A stretch of 64,000 nucleotides of DNA from Bryoerythrophyllum caledonicum (taxonomy: Eukaryota; Streptophyta; Bryopsida; Pottiales; Pottiaceae), in NCBI GenBank assembly GCA_963971425.1, contig OZ020519.1, positions 14,524,028 to 14,588,027 of the forward strand, given 5' to 3'. A model generated the notes under the pieces. It was not told the DNA's origin and ran no database searches. It saw only the letters and a list, made by a program, of their open reading frames with translations. This document shows, piece by piece, positions 38,408 through 49,211 of the stretch; the stretch's first letter is position 1; every line of letters begins with the position of its first letter. The position numbers and the translations under genes were made by a program.

Positions 38408-40149
38408 AGGTACTGTAGTACTGTGGAGCAAGATCATCCGTGTACGCAGAGCGAATCCACCTCCGATGGATAGTCTAAATTCGTTTACGTGCTATAACTC
38501 GAACGTCCACCTCGTGGCTTCTGATCTCCACAGACCGTCACGACAACAAAAACAACGCAGTCTGGTTTGGTTTGGAACTTTAGCCATGAACCGTTCCCGC
38601 TGCCCATGGCCGTGCTCTGGAAGTTAAACTTAGACCCATCATCTGCATGGTCCGCTGCCTCGTGTACGACTCACAACAAGTCAACTCAATAATGTCGAGT
38701 AGCGCGCTGCAGCAAACGAAAGTGGTGGTGAACTTATCCGTATGACTTGCTTTCAAGGTATTTGACTCCCGATGCTCGTCCATTTACGGTCTCCCTCCAT
38801 CTATCGAGAAATTTGCAATCCGAGTTGTCGCTTGGAAGCCATGCCGAACATTATGAGACTCGTTGACGTGGCCAGTGTTGACAATCCAGTGAAGTGATTT
38901 TGTAAAAGTAGCCTTGTCAATCCGTGCAGGTCTGTGACCTCGAGAGCCAATTCGACCAGAGAGTCTCAATTATTCTGGCTCCTCCAGAGTTAGTAATCTC
39001 CAACCAGGATCGTGTGCAAGTTGATTACTCACCAGAAAGAACCCTTTTACCATGAGTCCAGTCACGTCACTTTCACTAGTTTCGCTCTTGTGGAGCAGCC
39101 CAAGCTTGAAGAGGTGGCACGGCAACCACTGGATAGGAAGGACAATGTTATATCCTACATACAAGGGCTGCTTTGACGCTTAGAAGGCCTTCATTCGAGA
39201 CTCTTAGTTGGTCATAGTTGAGGAAGTGCCACCTATTCACGTCAGTTGCCGAAGCAGCCGTTAGTTTGAAAGCAACAGGCCAATCCCATAGCCAGACATG
39301 CAAAGATTAGTTCTTACTTGAACCATGGCTCCTTGGACATTACCTAGAAAAGCATTATGTATCTAAGAGATATATAAGCATTATGCATTACCTACTTAAG
39401 CATTATGTATCTAACGGTTTCGTGATGTCAATTTTCTCTTTGGACAATGTGAAGTAGTGGCAAACATCTACACAAGTTGGTTTGTGACCACGGATCAAGG
39501 TCCTAATTGGTCGGACGAGTAAACTCAAACCACCAACTAGGATAGGCGCCCCGGGTATGGTAAAATCTTTTAATTATATCTTTTAGATTACAATGACAAC
39601 TATATTTGCGCAATATAGCAAACGATAATGAAGTCGAGGTTGGCACCCATTTCCAAATGGTGTCCCATTTCAAAGATAAGGTGGTGGTGAAAAGTGTGGC
39701 CTAGTTCGCAAGGCAACAATGTTGTATGGATTTAAAAGTTTCATTAGGGCCTCTTTCCATGCTCCTCAAACTCTATCATCTTTGACGGGGTGGGGTCACT
39801 TCCATGCGAAGAAATTGTCTCTAGACGGGTCATCACTCTGACGGGTGTTCAGGAATTGAACAAGCATGTCAAGGAGACTTTACAAGTTCATCATATATAA
39901 ATATTACCCGCCATGCTAATTTGGCTCCAAACTTACATGTATCAATTCTAGAGCTCTGTCACAATTACTTTAGTTGAAGGGTGTCCACTTGGAAGCATCT
40001 ACCCGGCCCAAAGAGCATTGATGCGAAAGTGGGCCTTCAACATGGAAGCGACTCAAAGTATCTCAATCCCGCCATCTGACAGCCAGGAAGCTAGAGTGCG
40101 TTGGACGGGTCGGGCATTGCATGGAAACTTGCCCTTAGGCCCGCTTTAC

Positions 40150-42309
40150 ACTATGGTGGAGAACTCCACTGGCCAAGAATTAAAGGAAAATGGAGCAATA
40201 AGATTGGAGAAAAAAAATTTCTTCACCAGATTGGATTTACACTAAGGCCAAGACTTGACCAGTGAAGAACTTAAAGCATGGATGAAAAAATGAGATGGAT
40301 GCCTATATGGCAACATCTTTTTGAAGAGTTCCTCTCTTCTAGATTTGTTTCTTGTTTGACCTTAACCCCCCGCACAAGAAACCAAACTATTAGAGAAGAA
40401 CTTATTTAAAATATTCTTTCCCCCTCCAAATTTGCTAAATTTTACTGCAGTTCAAGTTCTTGCTTCTTCTTCCATGAGTGTCTATTTCAAAAAACAATTG
40501 TTAGATAAGTTGTGCATTTTTGTCTAGTTTGTGTGGTTCAATTTTCAAGTCATTTCCATTAGTGTTGAGTGAGTTACGTGCATTTTAGTAAAATGGGGTT
40601 CTGCAAAAAAATTCAGGGTCAGTTTTGAACAATGCAACTTCGGCGTGCTATAATTTCTTGGTGGAAGAATCCTTATCCAACACTTGTTTTTGTCAGAGAT
40701 GCGCATTTTTGTCTAGTTGATGTGGGACACATTTCAAGTCAATTAGATTAGTATTGAATGAATCACGTGCATTTTAGTGGAAGGGGGTTCCGTATATTTG
40801 CAAATTTTTATTGCTATTGATTTTCAATTGTTCTTTAATTGTAAATGACATGATTGTAGGGCTTGTGTTTCAAGTAGAAGTTTACTACTTGTTACTCTTT
40901 CTTAGATTTTCAAAGTTGAATGTTGCCCAAAAACTCTATAATGCTAGATTATGTCTTCTATACAAGAAGTAGAGTTAACCCATTGTAATAAATGGCTCTC
41001 AAAATTACATTGTATGTTGAATTCATGTGAACTCTTTACCACACAAATTAGACAAGTAGGACCAATTTTCCAACAAGTTTTACTATATTTTTACACTTGA
41101 TGTAAAATGTATAGATTTTGAAAGGTGATTGCGGCCAAAAATGCATGGGGGACCTTATAACATTAAGTAGATGGGAGATATCCATCCTTTGTTCAAAGAA
41201 GTCAAAAGCCAATTTGGAAAATGATTTTTCATCTACAAAGAGTTGGCGCATTGAAGAAATTAAAAGGAAAAGACAAGATGACATTGACAAAAAGCAACAA
41301 GGAAATTAAAAAAACAACTTACATTGATGGTACATGTTTTATTTAGAGTAGTTGCTTTTGAGTTTGACCTTATATTTGAACATCAATCGTTGTCAGGGTA
41401 TATCTTATCATAATTTTTATTTTTATATCAATGACATCTTTTGAGATTTCTTTTACACACTTGTCTAATGTGCAAAAATCATTTCATTTCTATTAGTTGG
41501 ATAAATTATTGTCCACATAAAATAACAATGTCCTAAAGTTTCATACTAATATTTTTTCAAATTATGTGTTATTTTTCATATTTCATTTTTATAATTATTG
41601 AATTGAAAATATTTTATACCAACTTCATATCGTCTTTTTACAATATGATCTCAAGAAGGATTGAAACAATATTGATTTTATGTCAATATTGGTATGGAAT
41701 GCGATTATGATCCATCTGGAATTTATATGACCATAAGAAACATATATCTCTCTCATATATTCTACATATGAACAAAAGTGCCTTCTATTTCTCTGATGTA
41801 CTTTTGGTAAATCAATTTCGAACAACCAAATCAATTTTTTTCAACCAAATCTAATTTTTTTTGTAGTATAAAAATTACAAAAAAGAACCCACAGTGAGCA
41901 CAATGTAGATGTGTTGTTACTTAGTCTAGGGTCAACATCAACAAGCCTTATGTGGTAATTGAAGAAAAGGCAAGCAAATAATTAAAAGGTTTGAAACAAA
42001 TCAATTATAACATGGTTGTGTATGCTAACAACATGTATGTTGTATTCATGTGAAAATTTTACCACAGAAACTAGACAAGTAGGGGCTTTTTTTCCAACAA
42101 CTGTTACTACATTAAGACATTTGATGCAAAAGAGATAAATATTTGTAGTTCAACGGAGCCCATAATGTACATAATATGTCCATGGGGACCATTAGAAATT
42201 GTGGTTTCCATTGGCTAGAATAAATTTTCTTGGTGCTCAACTTCACCGGTGGTCTTCACCTTATGAAGTTGGTTGGTGGACTTCACCGTTGGGTGTTCAC
42301 ACTACTAAC
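40150..42309. other. Unit 6-specific AT-rich segment, no gene seen
   Basis: This segment is not present in the other units. It holds two pairs of diverged direct repeats: about 40,514-40,604 with 40,700-40,790, and about 41,000-41,110 with 42,035-42,140 (sharing an ACTAGACAAGTAGG-like core). Short open frames, such as 41118-41309, are rich in Lys and Glu but not recognisable. It is probably old repeat sequence. Confidence 0.5.
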
Positions 42310-42640
42310 CGGTCAAGACTTCTTCATGCATTACTTTATTCTTAGGGTTGAGTACTAAACGGATCACTGATTGATTGTCATTTTTTAATGGAGTAGGGCC
42401 TTAAAAAGAAACTCCCAAGTCACACGGCAACCGGCCAAGCCATACAATTTGGTTGCCAGCTAGACAAGCAACCACATATTCTGACTCTGTTGTGGAAGTA
42501 CAAGTACAAGGCTACTTTCTACTAAACCAGAGAACTGGCGCGCTGTTAAAGAGAATCACGCATCCACTTCTGCTCTTCCGATCATCCAAGTCACCGGCAT
42601 AATCAGCATCAACAAAGGCTGTAAGTGGATCACATTTGGT
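42310..42640 (-). pseudogene. Copia RNase H remnant
   Basis: On the minus strand, a stretch with Val-Asp-Ala-Asp-Tyr-Ala-Gly-Asp-Leu-Asp-Asp-Arg-Lys-Ser and a following Leu-Trp-Phe-Ser-Arg-Lys matches the start of the Ty1/copia RNase H domain (usually xDADxAGDxDxRxS). Further left, in a shifted frame, comes a Cys-Leu-Ala-Gly-Asn-Gln-Ile-Val-Trp-Leu stretch and an Asp-Asn-Gln-Ser motif, as in the same domain. Frameshifts and stops separate the pieces. No LTRs are seen nearby. It is not derived from the Copia element at 48,896, whose RNase H differs clearly. Confidence 0.7.
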
Positions 42641-42859
42641 TGCAGGCATGTGGCACAAAGCCACAAGAGCCCTAAATCGGGCAGGGCCAGAAAAATAGTC
42701 CCACCCAAGCCTGACGCCCGACCCACGCTCGACCGGGGTGAGTAAGGAGATCCCTGTGCTGGCGGTTCCAAATCCTCCATCGCCTGCGGCAGAGGTTGCG
42801 CGACCCGGGGGAGAAGGAGTTGCGGCAGAGGTGGGGGATACACACATCTTGCCACCGTT

Positions 42860-43260
42860 TTTGTTGAAACATTGCAGTTTATGTGGAAGTCTATCATCAC
42901 CAGATGTGTGTTGGATGGGAGCCTGTTAAACTCAGTTTTTCTGTACAAGTTGATCCCCATGAAACTCATATTTTTTGTTATTTTTGTTATTATCAAGAGG
43001 TGCACAGACGACGGGAAGAACTGGAGGCTCAACTTCATGGCCATTGTTGAGCTCCCCAATTCCATCTCCATCCACGAGGTTGCATCATCAAGCAGAGTGA
43101 GGAAGATTAATCTTTCAGTTTGAATATGATCTTGAGAGTGTAGTTTTGTAATTACAGTGTACGAGTGGTTTGTTCTTGAGCGCTTCCTAGGCGAAGGGGT
43201 ATTGTCCTTTGTGTGTGTAAATTTACGGATTTTGATGTCTTTTCTTCAATAAAACTGAAA
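42860..43260 (+). other. Possible 3' end of an unidentified transcript
   Basis: A short plus-strand frame ends at about 43,123 and is followed by about 130 bases of non-coding sequence reaching AATAAA at 43,248. A possible exon begins near 42,974 after an ATTATCAAG stretch. No domain is recognised and the upstream exons are not identifiable. It could be a fragment of a host gene or an old element. Confidence 0.2.
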
Positions 43261-43770
43261 TTTTCCACTTTGGGGTCCTCCATATATTTGTAGTGATAGT
43301 TGTGAACTAGTTAGGATCACTTACAAACTCATCAGCCACCTGTCATTCACGCAGGTACAATTAAGCCAACCATGGAGACACACCCCTGGATTACCTTCAA
43401 CTGATCCAACTTCTGTTATTATTCCTAATCTTCTGCTGACAAATTAAGACAAAATTCTAAGAGCAAACCATGGAGTACTCGAGGGATGCTCGCAAGCCCT
43501 GTACGACGCCCTGAGAAGCGGAAAAAAGCAACCACTGTCGGTAATGTCTGCTAGAAAATCTTGGAACTCGCGTCTTGATATCTAATTTTGGCACCCAAAA
43601 AAGTACAAGAAATTCATAGTTCGGAAAGTACAAGGTAATGCAACTACACTTGAGATGACCAAACTGCAACTTAAGATCAATCAAGCGAAGATGATAAGAC
43701 TGCAACGTGAGTGTGCCACAGGAAAGATGTCAAACACTTCTCGATCGGACGAGAAAAGAATAGTCAGAAG

Positions 43771-44468
43771 TCATGATGTTTGATGGCTGTGGATTTGCAT
43801 TTCAACAGGAAACTCTTGAGAGGAGTGACAACAAAACTTCATTAGTTGTAGAACTTGGCCCTGAATAAACGCTTGGTTTGCCCCAGTAGGGTCACGAAAA
43901 CCAAAAAATATACAAGAAGCCATCCAACTTCTCAACCAGCCAACTTGCCTGTGGTCAGACGACGATTTCACGTGCCATCTGACGAACACTGCCTTGAGAG
44001 ATAAAAGACAGTCAAGGAGACGATGTAAAAATTTCCCACAAGAGGATACAGTACCCATCTGAACAGGCATCATGTGAGCCATAAAAATCAATGAATCTAG
44101 AAAAACAGAAGCTGGTCAGTGATACAAAAATGTGACATATATTGAATTATGTTGAAATGAAAACGTGATCAGAATATAAAGGAAGGAATCATACATTGAC
44201 AAAGGTAGCAGTTACACAACGAATCAAACAACGCAGATCCCTCTTTGCAATTCCAAATGCGAAGCCATGAGAATTACGCAGGGCCTCTTCTAGAAAACCA
44301 TTAATAAGGTAATTACCACATGTACACATCTCCCAGCATCCAATCGACACGATTGCGGTATAATCAGCTACAGAAGAGGTGGAAATAAGGTGCTCCCAGA
44401 ACAAGAGCAGAAGCTCTGTTATTGACGAACTTGGGCGTGAACCAAGCTCCACAAACCAGTAAACATTA
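43771..44468 (-). pseudogene. Decayed two-exon fragment, unit 6 copy
   Basis: Homologous to 4384-5068 but drifted. It keeps 13 bases lost in the other units, so its first block stays open from the acceptor to a GTATGA donor near 44,196. Its second block, however, begins after TTTTCTAG with one base fewer than in unit 1, which breaks the phase. Each version therefore has a different lesion, so the common ancestor may have been intact. Confidence 0.35.
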
Positions 44469-44544
44469 CTGGTAGAAAATGCTCACGAGGGACAGATAAC
44501 AAGACTAAATCCGGTCATGATGAAGGGAGTTCGATCTCTGATCT

Positions 44545-45561
44545 TCAGTAATGCTTCTTGGGTACGCAGCATTTCTTCTTCCAGTCGTACTCGTAACCGT
44601 CCTTGCAGTACTGCTCGCACTCGCCGTGCTTGCACATCACCTCGCCGTCCTTCCACTCCACGTTGCACTTGTTGCCGCACTTGCCGCAGTTGTTCACGTC
44701 GTTCTCCGTGTCGGCTTTGCACTTGGGGACGCAGCATTTCTTCTTCCAGTCGTACTCGTAACCGTCCTTGCAGTACTGCTCGCACTCGCCGTGCTTGCAC
44801 GTCACCTCGCCGTCCTTCCACTCCACCTGGCACTTGTTGCCGCACTTGCCGCAGTTGTTCACGTCGTTCTCCGTGTCGGCTTTGCACTTGGGGACGCAGC
44901 ATTTCTTCTGCCAGTCGTACTCATAACCTTCCTTGCAGTACTGCTCGCACTCGCCGTGCTTGCACGTCACCTCGCCGTCCTTCCACTCCAGCTTGCACTT
45001 GTTGCCGCACTTGCCGCAGTTGTTCACGTCGTTCTCCGTGTCAGCTTTGCACTTGGGGACGCAGCATTTCTTCTTCCAGTCGTACTCATAACCGTCCTTG
45101 CAGTACTGCTTGCACTCGCCATGCTTGCACGTCACCGCGCCGTCCTTCCACTCCACCTTGCACTCCTTGCCGCAGTCGCCGCAGTTCTTGACGTCGTTCA
45201 GGATGTAGGTGTCGCAACCTTTTTTGTGGTTGCAGTTCTTGTACCCGGACGGGCATCGATCCCACGCATCGGCGCTCCCTGAAAACCACGAGACCAGCAC
45301 ATACATCAGGGTCTTAACAACAGATAGTCACATAATCACTTCAATATGCACACAATCGTGCAGACATGCTCGCGAAACACCAACTGAATATCGTAATTCA
45401 ATCCTCATAAATCTCTAGCTTCTTCAAGACTTGGGAACAATATATCACTACATTCAACAGTTGGAGCAAGTTGAGGTGGTGACTAGAGATGGGACATTAC
45501 CGACGAAGAGCACCACCAAAGTGGCTACCACCATGAGCATCACATGTCGCGAGGTAGCCAT
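44545..45561 (-). CDS. Secreted STIG1-like cysteine-rich repeat protein, copy 6 (4 modules)
   Basis: Exon 1 is 45501-45561, the intron 45279-45500 and exon 2 44545-45278. The product is 264 residues. The signal peptide and modules 1 and 2 are identical to the other copies. Module 3 has Gln-Val-Glu-Trp instead of Lys-Val-Glu-Trp. The module with Cys-Thr-Gln-Gly and Asp-Leu-Gln (module 4 elsewhere) is absent, and the last module differs at two sites (Val-Met-Cys, Glu-Gln-Tyr). All nine cysteines per module are kept, so the protein looks functional. TATA is at 45657-45663. The length change is exactly one 165-base module, as expected of slippage or unequal pairing between modules. Confidence 0.8.
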
Positions 45562-47250
45562 CGCTACTGGATCTGAAGGCAGATAACTGGTGAAGCTGGA
45601 GAGGCAGGAATGCTGCTGAGCTGCAGAGATGAGAATGCAGTGAACTGGGGTCGACGTTATATAGATCAGTGATCGCGTTATCATTGGTCCACAGTCACGT
45701 TTATCAGGAGCCACCGTTGACATTTTCCAAGGATTACATATTAAAAGTTATGATCATATTTACGTTTCAGGGATGCCCATACTTCAACGCGAGTCAGCCA
45801 TTGCGCATCTGAACGAGCATTCCAATCACCACTACGGTCAACCCAGAGTTTCAGAGTGGGTCGATACCGTGTTGTCCTAGGCGCTGTTGCTGATCGTCAA
45901 CCCAGCTAGCTCTGCTCGCTGACAGATTATTTAACGGAGGAGAATTACAAGGTCTTCTATGTAAATTTCTTCACTCCAAACATAAATATAGTATAAGTTG
46001 ACAGATATAAAATAGAAAGTTCTATAACAGGTAAGTTGGCTTATCCGCGCCATGCAGAGCCAGGCATGCCGCATATATAGTACATGAATATCCGCCATGG
46101 ATGATTTGGTGGATGCTCAGCTAAGATTGGTGTCAGCAGCGTGCTAGACCTGACGCATGCATGCTCGTGGATTATGGAAGCACTGGACCCGTCCTTGGTC
46201 CAGACTTGGATCTCAATGTCAACCAAATGAAACTAGCACTGGACCCGTCCTAATTTGTCTAGACTTGGATCTCCTCAACCAAATGAAACTATTGAAGGCT
46301 GGAATTATGTAAATGTTTAAGAGAAATCTTAGGTCACAGTCATCACGAGTAGCAACTACAAACATGTCAAGGTAAATGTTCACGTGTAAGCGTTTATAAC
46401 ACTTGCAGTTCAATGTTCAGAACTCCACCTCAGAGCAGTGCAGGAAACTCATTGTTTGTAGGGGGATAAAATCCCTGTGCTGAAAGGCTGGCAATGTGAG
46501 TAGTATTCAATGACAGAAGTTCAATATTTGAATAGTCAATCAGGCTATCTAGACTACGCACCGAGATCAGGTAATGCACATTATTCCAATCAGGGCCTGT
46601 GTAACCTACTATCGGCGGTTGAGACATCTTTACTGTGGCGAGATGGACGATCGACCCTTTGTCACCTGGACGCTTCAAAATATCATGTCCCGAAACAACC
46701 GCTGATTTTCAGGTCTTGACTTTCCCAAGCACACGAGAACTTTGCAGTAGACATTGCATGTGGTGGTCCTAAATTTAGTACGGACAGGTCAACTTGGATA
46801 CTGTTCCATCCAGACTTATCCCGTCCTTGACGCAGAGTAACCCAGCCCATTACCAACCATATCGTTTGATATGCAAAGCAATATGACGACATCTATAATA
46901 GACCCTAAGTGTTGTAGATCATCCGCACTTGAAAGCTTTCTGCAACAGTACGGATCATTCTTGAAGCTCGTTTTGGCTCCTGGTCGATAATAGACACTCC
47001 AATGTCGAACTGTTATGGCGGCCAGATGCGGCCTCAATTTTCCGCATATCCGTCGGAGGTGCCGTTGCTAGCCCATACAGTAGATTATGAGCATGTCAGA
47101 ACACCACTCATGTCAACGAGCTTCTCAGAGTCTGACTGTACACTTGTCTATATGAAGGCGTTGTACCTGATGTCAACCTTGGTGCAAAGTATTTGATTCT
47201 GGAAAGCGTGCCATCTATAGAGGCCGTGGCTCCAGATAAATGTGGTCATA

Positions 47251-47333
47251 AAAACAAAACGAAGTTTGAATTGCAAAGAAACGAAGAACCAACAAAGCGC
47301 GCGCCAAGGCCGGCAGCACAAAGGCCAGAGAGA
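47251..47333. mobile_element. 83-bp insert flanked by an 8-bp duplication
   Basis: Compared with unit 1, unit 6 has 83 extra bases here, bounded by TGGTCATA at 47243-47250 and 47334-47341, where unit 1 has a single TGGTCACA. An 8-bp target duplication fits hAT-type insertion, but no terminal inverted repeats are evident. It may be an excision product or a small non-autonomous element. Confidence 0.35.
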
Positions 47334-47606
47334 TGGTCATAGAAAGATTCGAGGCAATGCAAATGGTGCATCAACGTCTGAAATGTTAGCCTATCAAGAT
47401 GTTTGGATGGTAGAAATGAACCCGGTTGTCAAATCTGGGTGCCGTTAAACCCTAGGGTGCCCACGAGACCCAAAAGACCACGAGACTCAGTTTTCATGAA
47501 ATTCATGACGAATTAGGCTATGAAATGATGTGAAGTTTAGATTTCCGCACACATTACATGAACACTATGCAAAATCATATCATGATTTGGAGTGATAGAA
47601 GTCGTT

Positions 47607-48280
47607 GGAAAGCTAGGAATACAGCACAAAATACATCAAATACACTGAAATATAATGAATACCATGCCACATATTATGTTGTGGTTCATACAAATGCAAA
47701 ATGATTTTGGTCTTCAATTTTAATTGAAATTTGTGTTTTAGAGGTTCGTTATTGTTTTGTGATTGTCGATCTCTCCCATCCCATACAAATCTTTGGTTTT
47801 AATTCGTATAACTTTGGAACATTTTTGTAACCTATCAAGTAAATCAAAGTAAAAGAAATCATCAATAATCATGTATAAATGTTTTTCTTTACGTACGATA
47901 TGTCAATGCAAAATTATCAACCTAGTGCACATGTGAACCTCTTTCATTCAAAGTACAAAAATTCTTGAATTTGCAATTTTGTAAGGTTGGATACTAAAAC
48001 TAGGCATTCTATTTTCATCAAAGTTAGTTCATAGAAAAAAATCATCACATATCTTGGTTTTGGAGAAACATAACTTTGGTGCTAAAGGGTTAATCCATTA
48101 AGGACAATCAAATTTTGGGCAATTGTAATACAAATGTAATAGAGGTGCAAATTATTTGCATTCTAGAAAGTGTGCCATCTATGGCCCTCGGCTCCAAATA
48201 AATGTGGTCATAGGAAGACTCGAGGAAGCGCAAGTGGTGCATCCTCGTCTAAAATGTCAGCCTATCAAGATATGGCACGC
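47607..48280. repeat. Stub of a seventh array unit
   Basis: Positions 47,607 to about 48,140 match unit positions 1-683 with drift and a deletion of unit positions about 370-510. At about 48,146 the match jumps to unit positions about 7949-8095. The intervening 7.3 kb, including the gene, is missing. Sequence after about 48,280 no longer matches the unit. Confidence 0.7.
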
Positions 48281-48587
48281 TTGGAATGTGGCAAAGTAGT
48301 AGAATGTCTTAATTTCCAAGAGGATTGGATGGGTGTGTGGGGGTTACTCAATGCCCATAAAAAGTTGATTTTTTCCTAGTTGCTCGTATCGCCTCTCTCA
48401 TTAACATTGCTTCCACTTTCTCCACCATCGCTTCCCACACCACCCGCTTCATCGACATCCTCCTCAATTCCCTCCTACAACTCTTCCAAATAGATTTTCG
48501 AGCAATCCTGGAAATTTTTCATAGATTGCTTCGAAATTGCTTTGAGCAAATGTGGCTCAATTCAAGCAAAGAGGTTGAGCAAACAAT

Positions 48588-48890
48588 TCAAAAGACTGAA
48601 CTTGGTCTCGTCGATTTTCGGAGTTGCAATGCCCTTGTTCTTGACCATACCCAGACCTTCTCGATGGGCTGGAGCTTGCAATGGTACTGCAGAGTCTTGC
48701 AAATGGTATGCCCGTATTTCGTTGCCATTTTGTATGATGCAAAGACGGGAGGAATTTGCATATTCTTAACAGACTAAAAAAATTGCAGCTTCGTCATCAG
48801 TTGTCCGTTCTCCTGCAGCAAGATTGCAATGTTCTTCCTCTACAACCACTCGTAAATTTTGTTAGGCGGTTTGACAACGTCAGCTGAGGA
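48588..48890 (-). pseudogene. Tc1/mariner-like transposase, C-terminal part
   Basis: Reading leftwards from the Copia target site, the minus strand continues the DDE transposase whose first part is at 54,078-54,957. A Tyr-Gly-His-Thr stretch is followed by Tyr-His-Cys-x-Leu-x-Pro-Ile-Glu-Lys-Val-Trp. This is the usual context of the third catalytic acid (Glu at 48660-48662). The same frame contains two stops (TAG near 48,840 and 48,777) and ends in TGA at 48588. The element is dead. Its terminal inverted repeats were not located. Confidence 0.65.
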
Positions 48891-48895
48891 TACAC
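48891..48895. other. Target-site duplication TACAC (left)
   Basis: TACAC immediately precedes the 5' LTR and recurs immediately after the 3' LTR at 54073-54077. A 5-bp duplication is the normal Copia integration footprint. Confidence 0.85.
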
Positions 48896-49093
48896 TGTTG
48901 GAACTTCTGTGCTCTCGACCCTCGTCATTCGTCCATGCAGATTGTTTCTCATCCATGTACAACTGTACATTCATTCCTCTGTGTCAACATTGACAGACTT
49001 ATGTATATATTCACTGCTCTCGGCCAAGCCTGATCAGAGCGCACTTGCGCTGCTCCTTTAGATCCAAACGTTAAGTACTTAGCACTTTCTACA
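48896..49093 (+). repeat. 5' LTR of the Copia element
   Basis: 198 bases from TGTTGG to CTACA, with TG...CA ends. It contains a TATATATT stretch near 49,002 that could serve as a promoter. Confidence 0.9.
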
Positions 49094-49111
49094 TGGTATC
49101 AGAGTTGATGG
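49094..49111 (+). other. Primer-binding site
   Basis: TGGTATCAGAGTTGATGG directly abuts the 5' LTR. The first 11 bases match the complement of the 3' end of plant initiator methionine tRNA, the usual Copia primer. Confidence 0.85.
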
Positions 49112-49211
49112 TTTAGACTAGCTAGAGTGGATCCTTGAGAGAGTAGAGAGAGAAGGTAGTGTCCAACTGGATCTGAGTCAAACACTGAGAGGCAAGTTGA
49201 ATCGGTAGGCA

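Larger units (their letters stand above)
36685..47606. repeat. Tandem array unit 6, divergent edge unit
   Basis: This is a mosaic. Positions 36,685 to about 39,305 are near-identical to the other units, with single changes such as 38,105 and 39,080. From about 39,305 to 40,150 the match falls noticeably, with small indels. About 40,150-43,725 is unrelated sequence. Positions 43,730-44,829 match with drift and 44,830-46,668 match without visible difference. From 46,669 to 47,606 the match is drifted again, with an 83-base insert. Its gene has four modules. Edge units escaping homogenisation are expected under unequal exchange. Confidence 0.85.
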
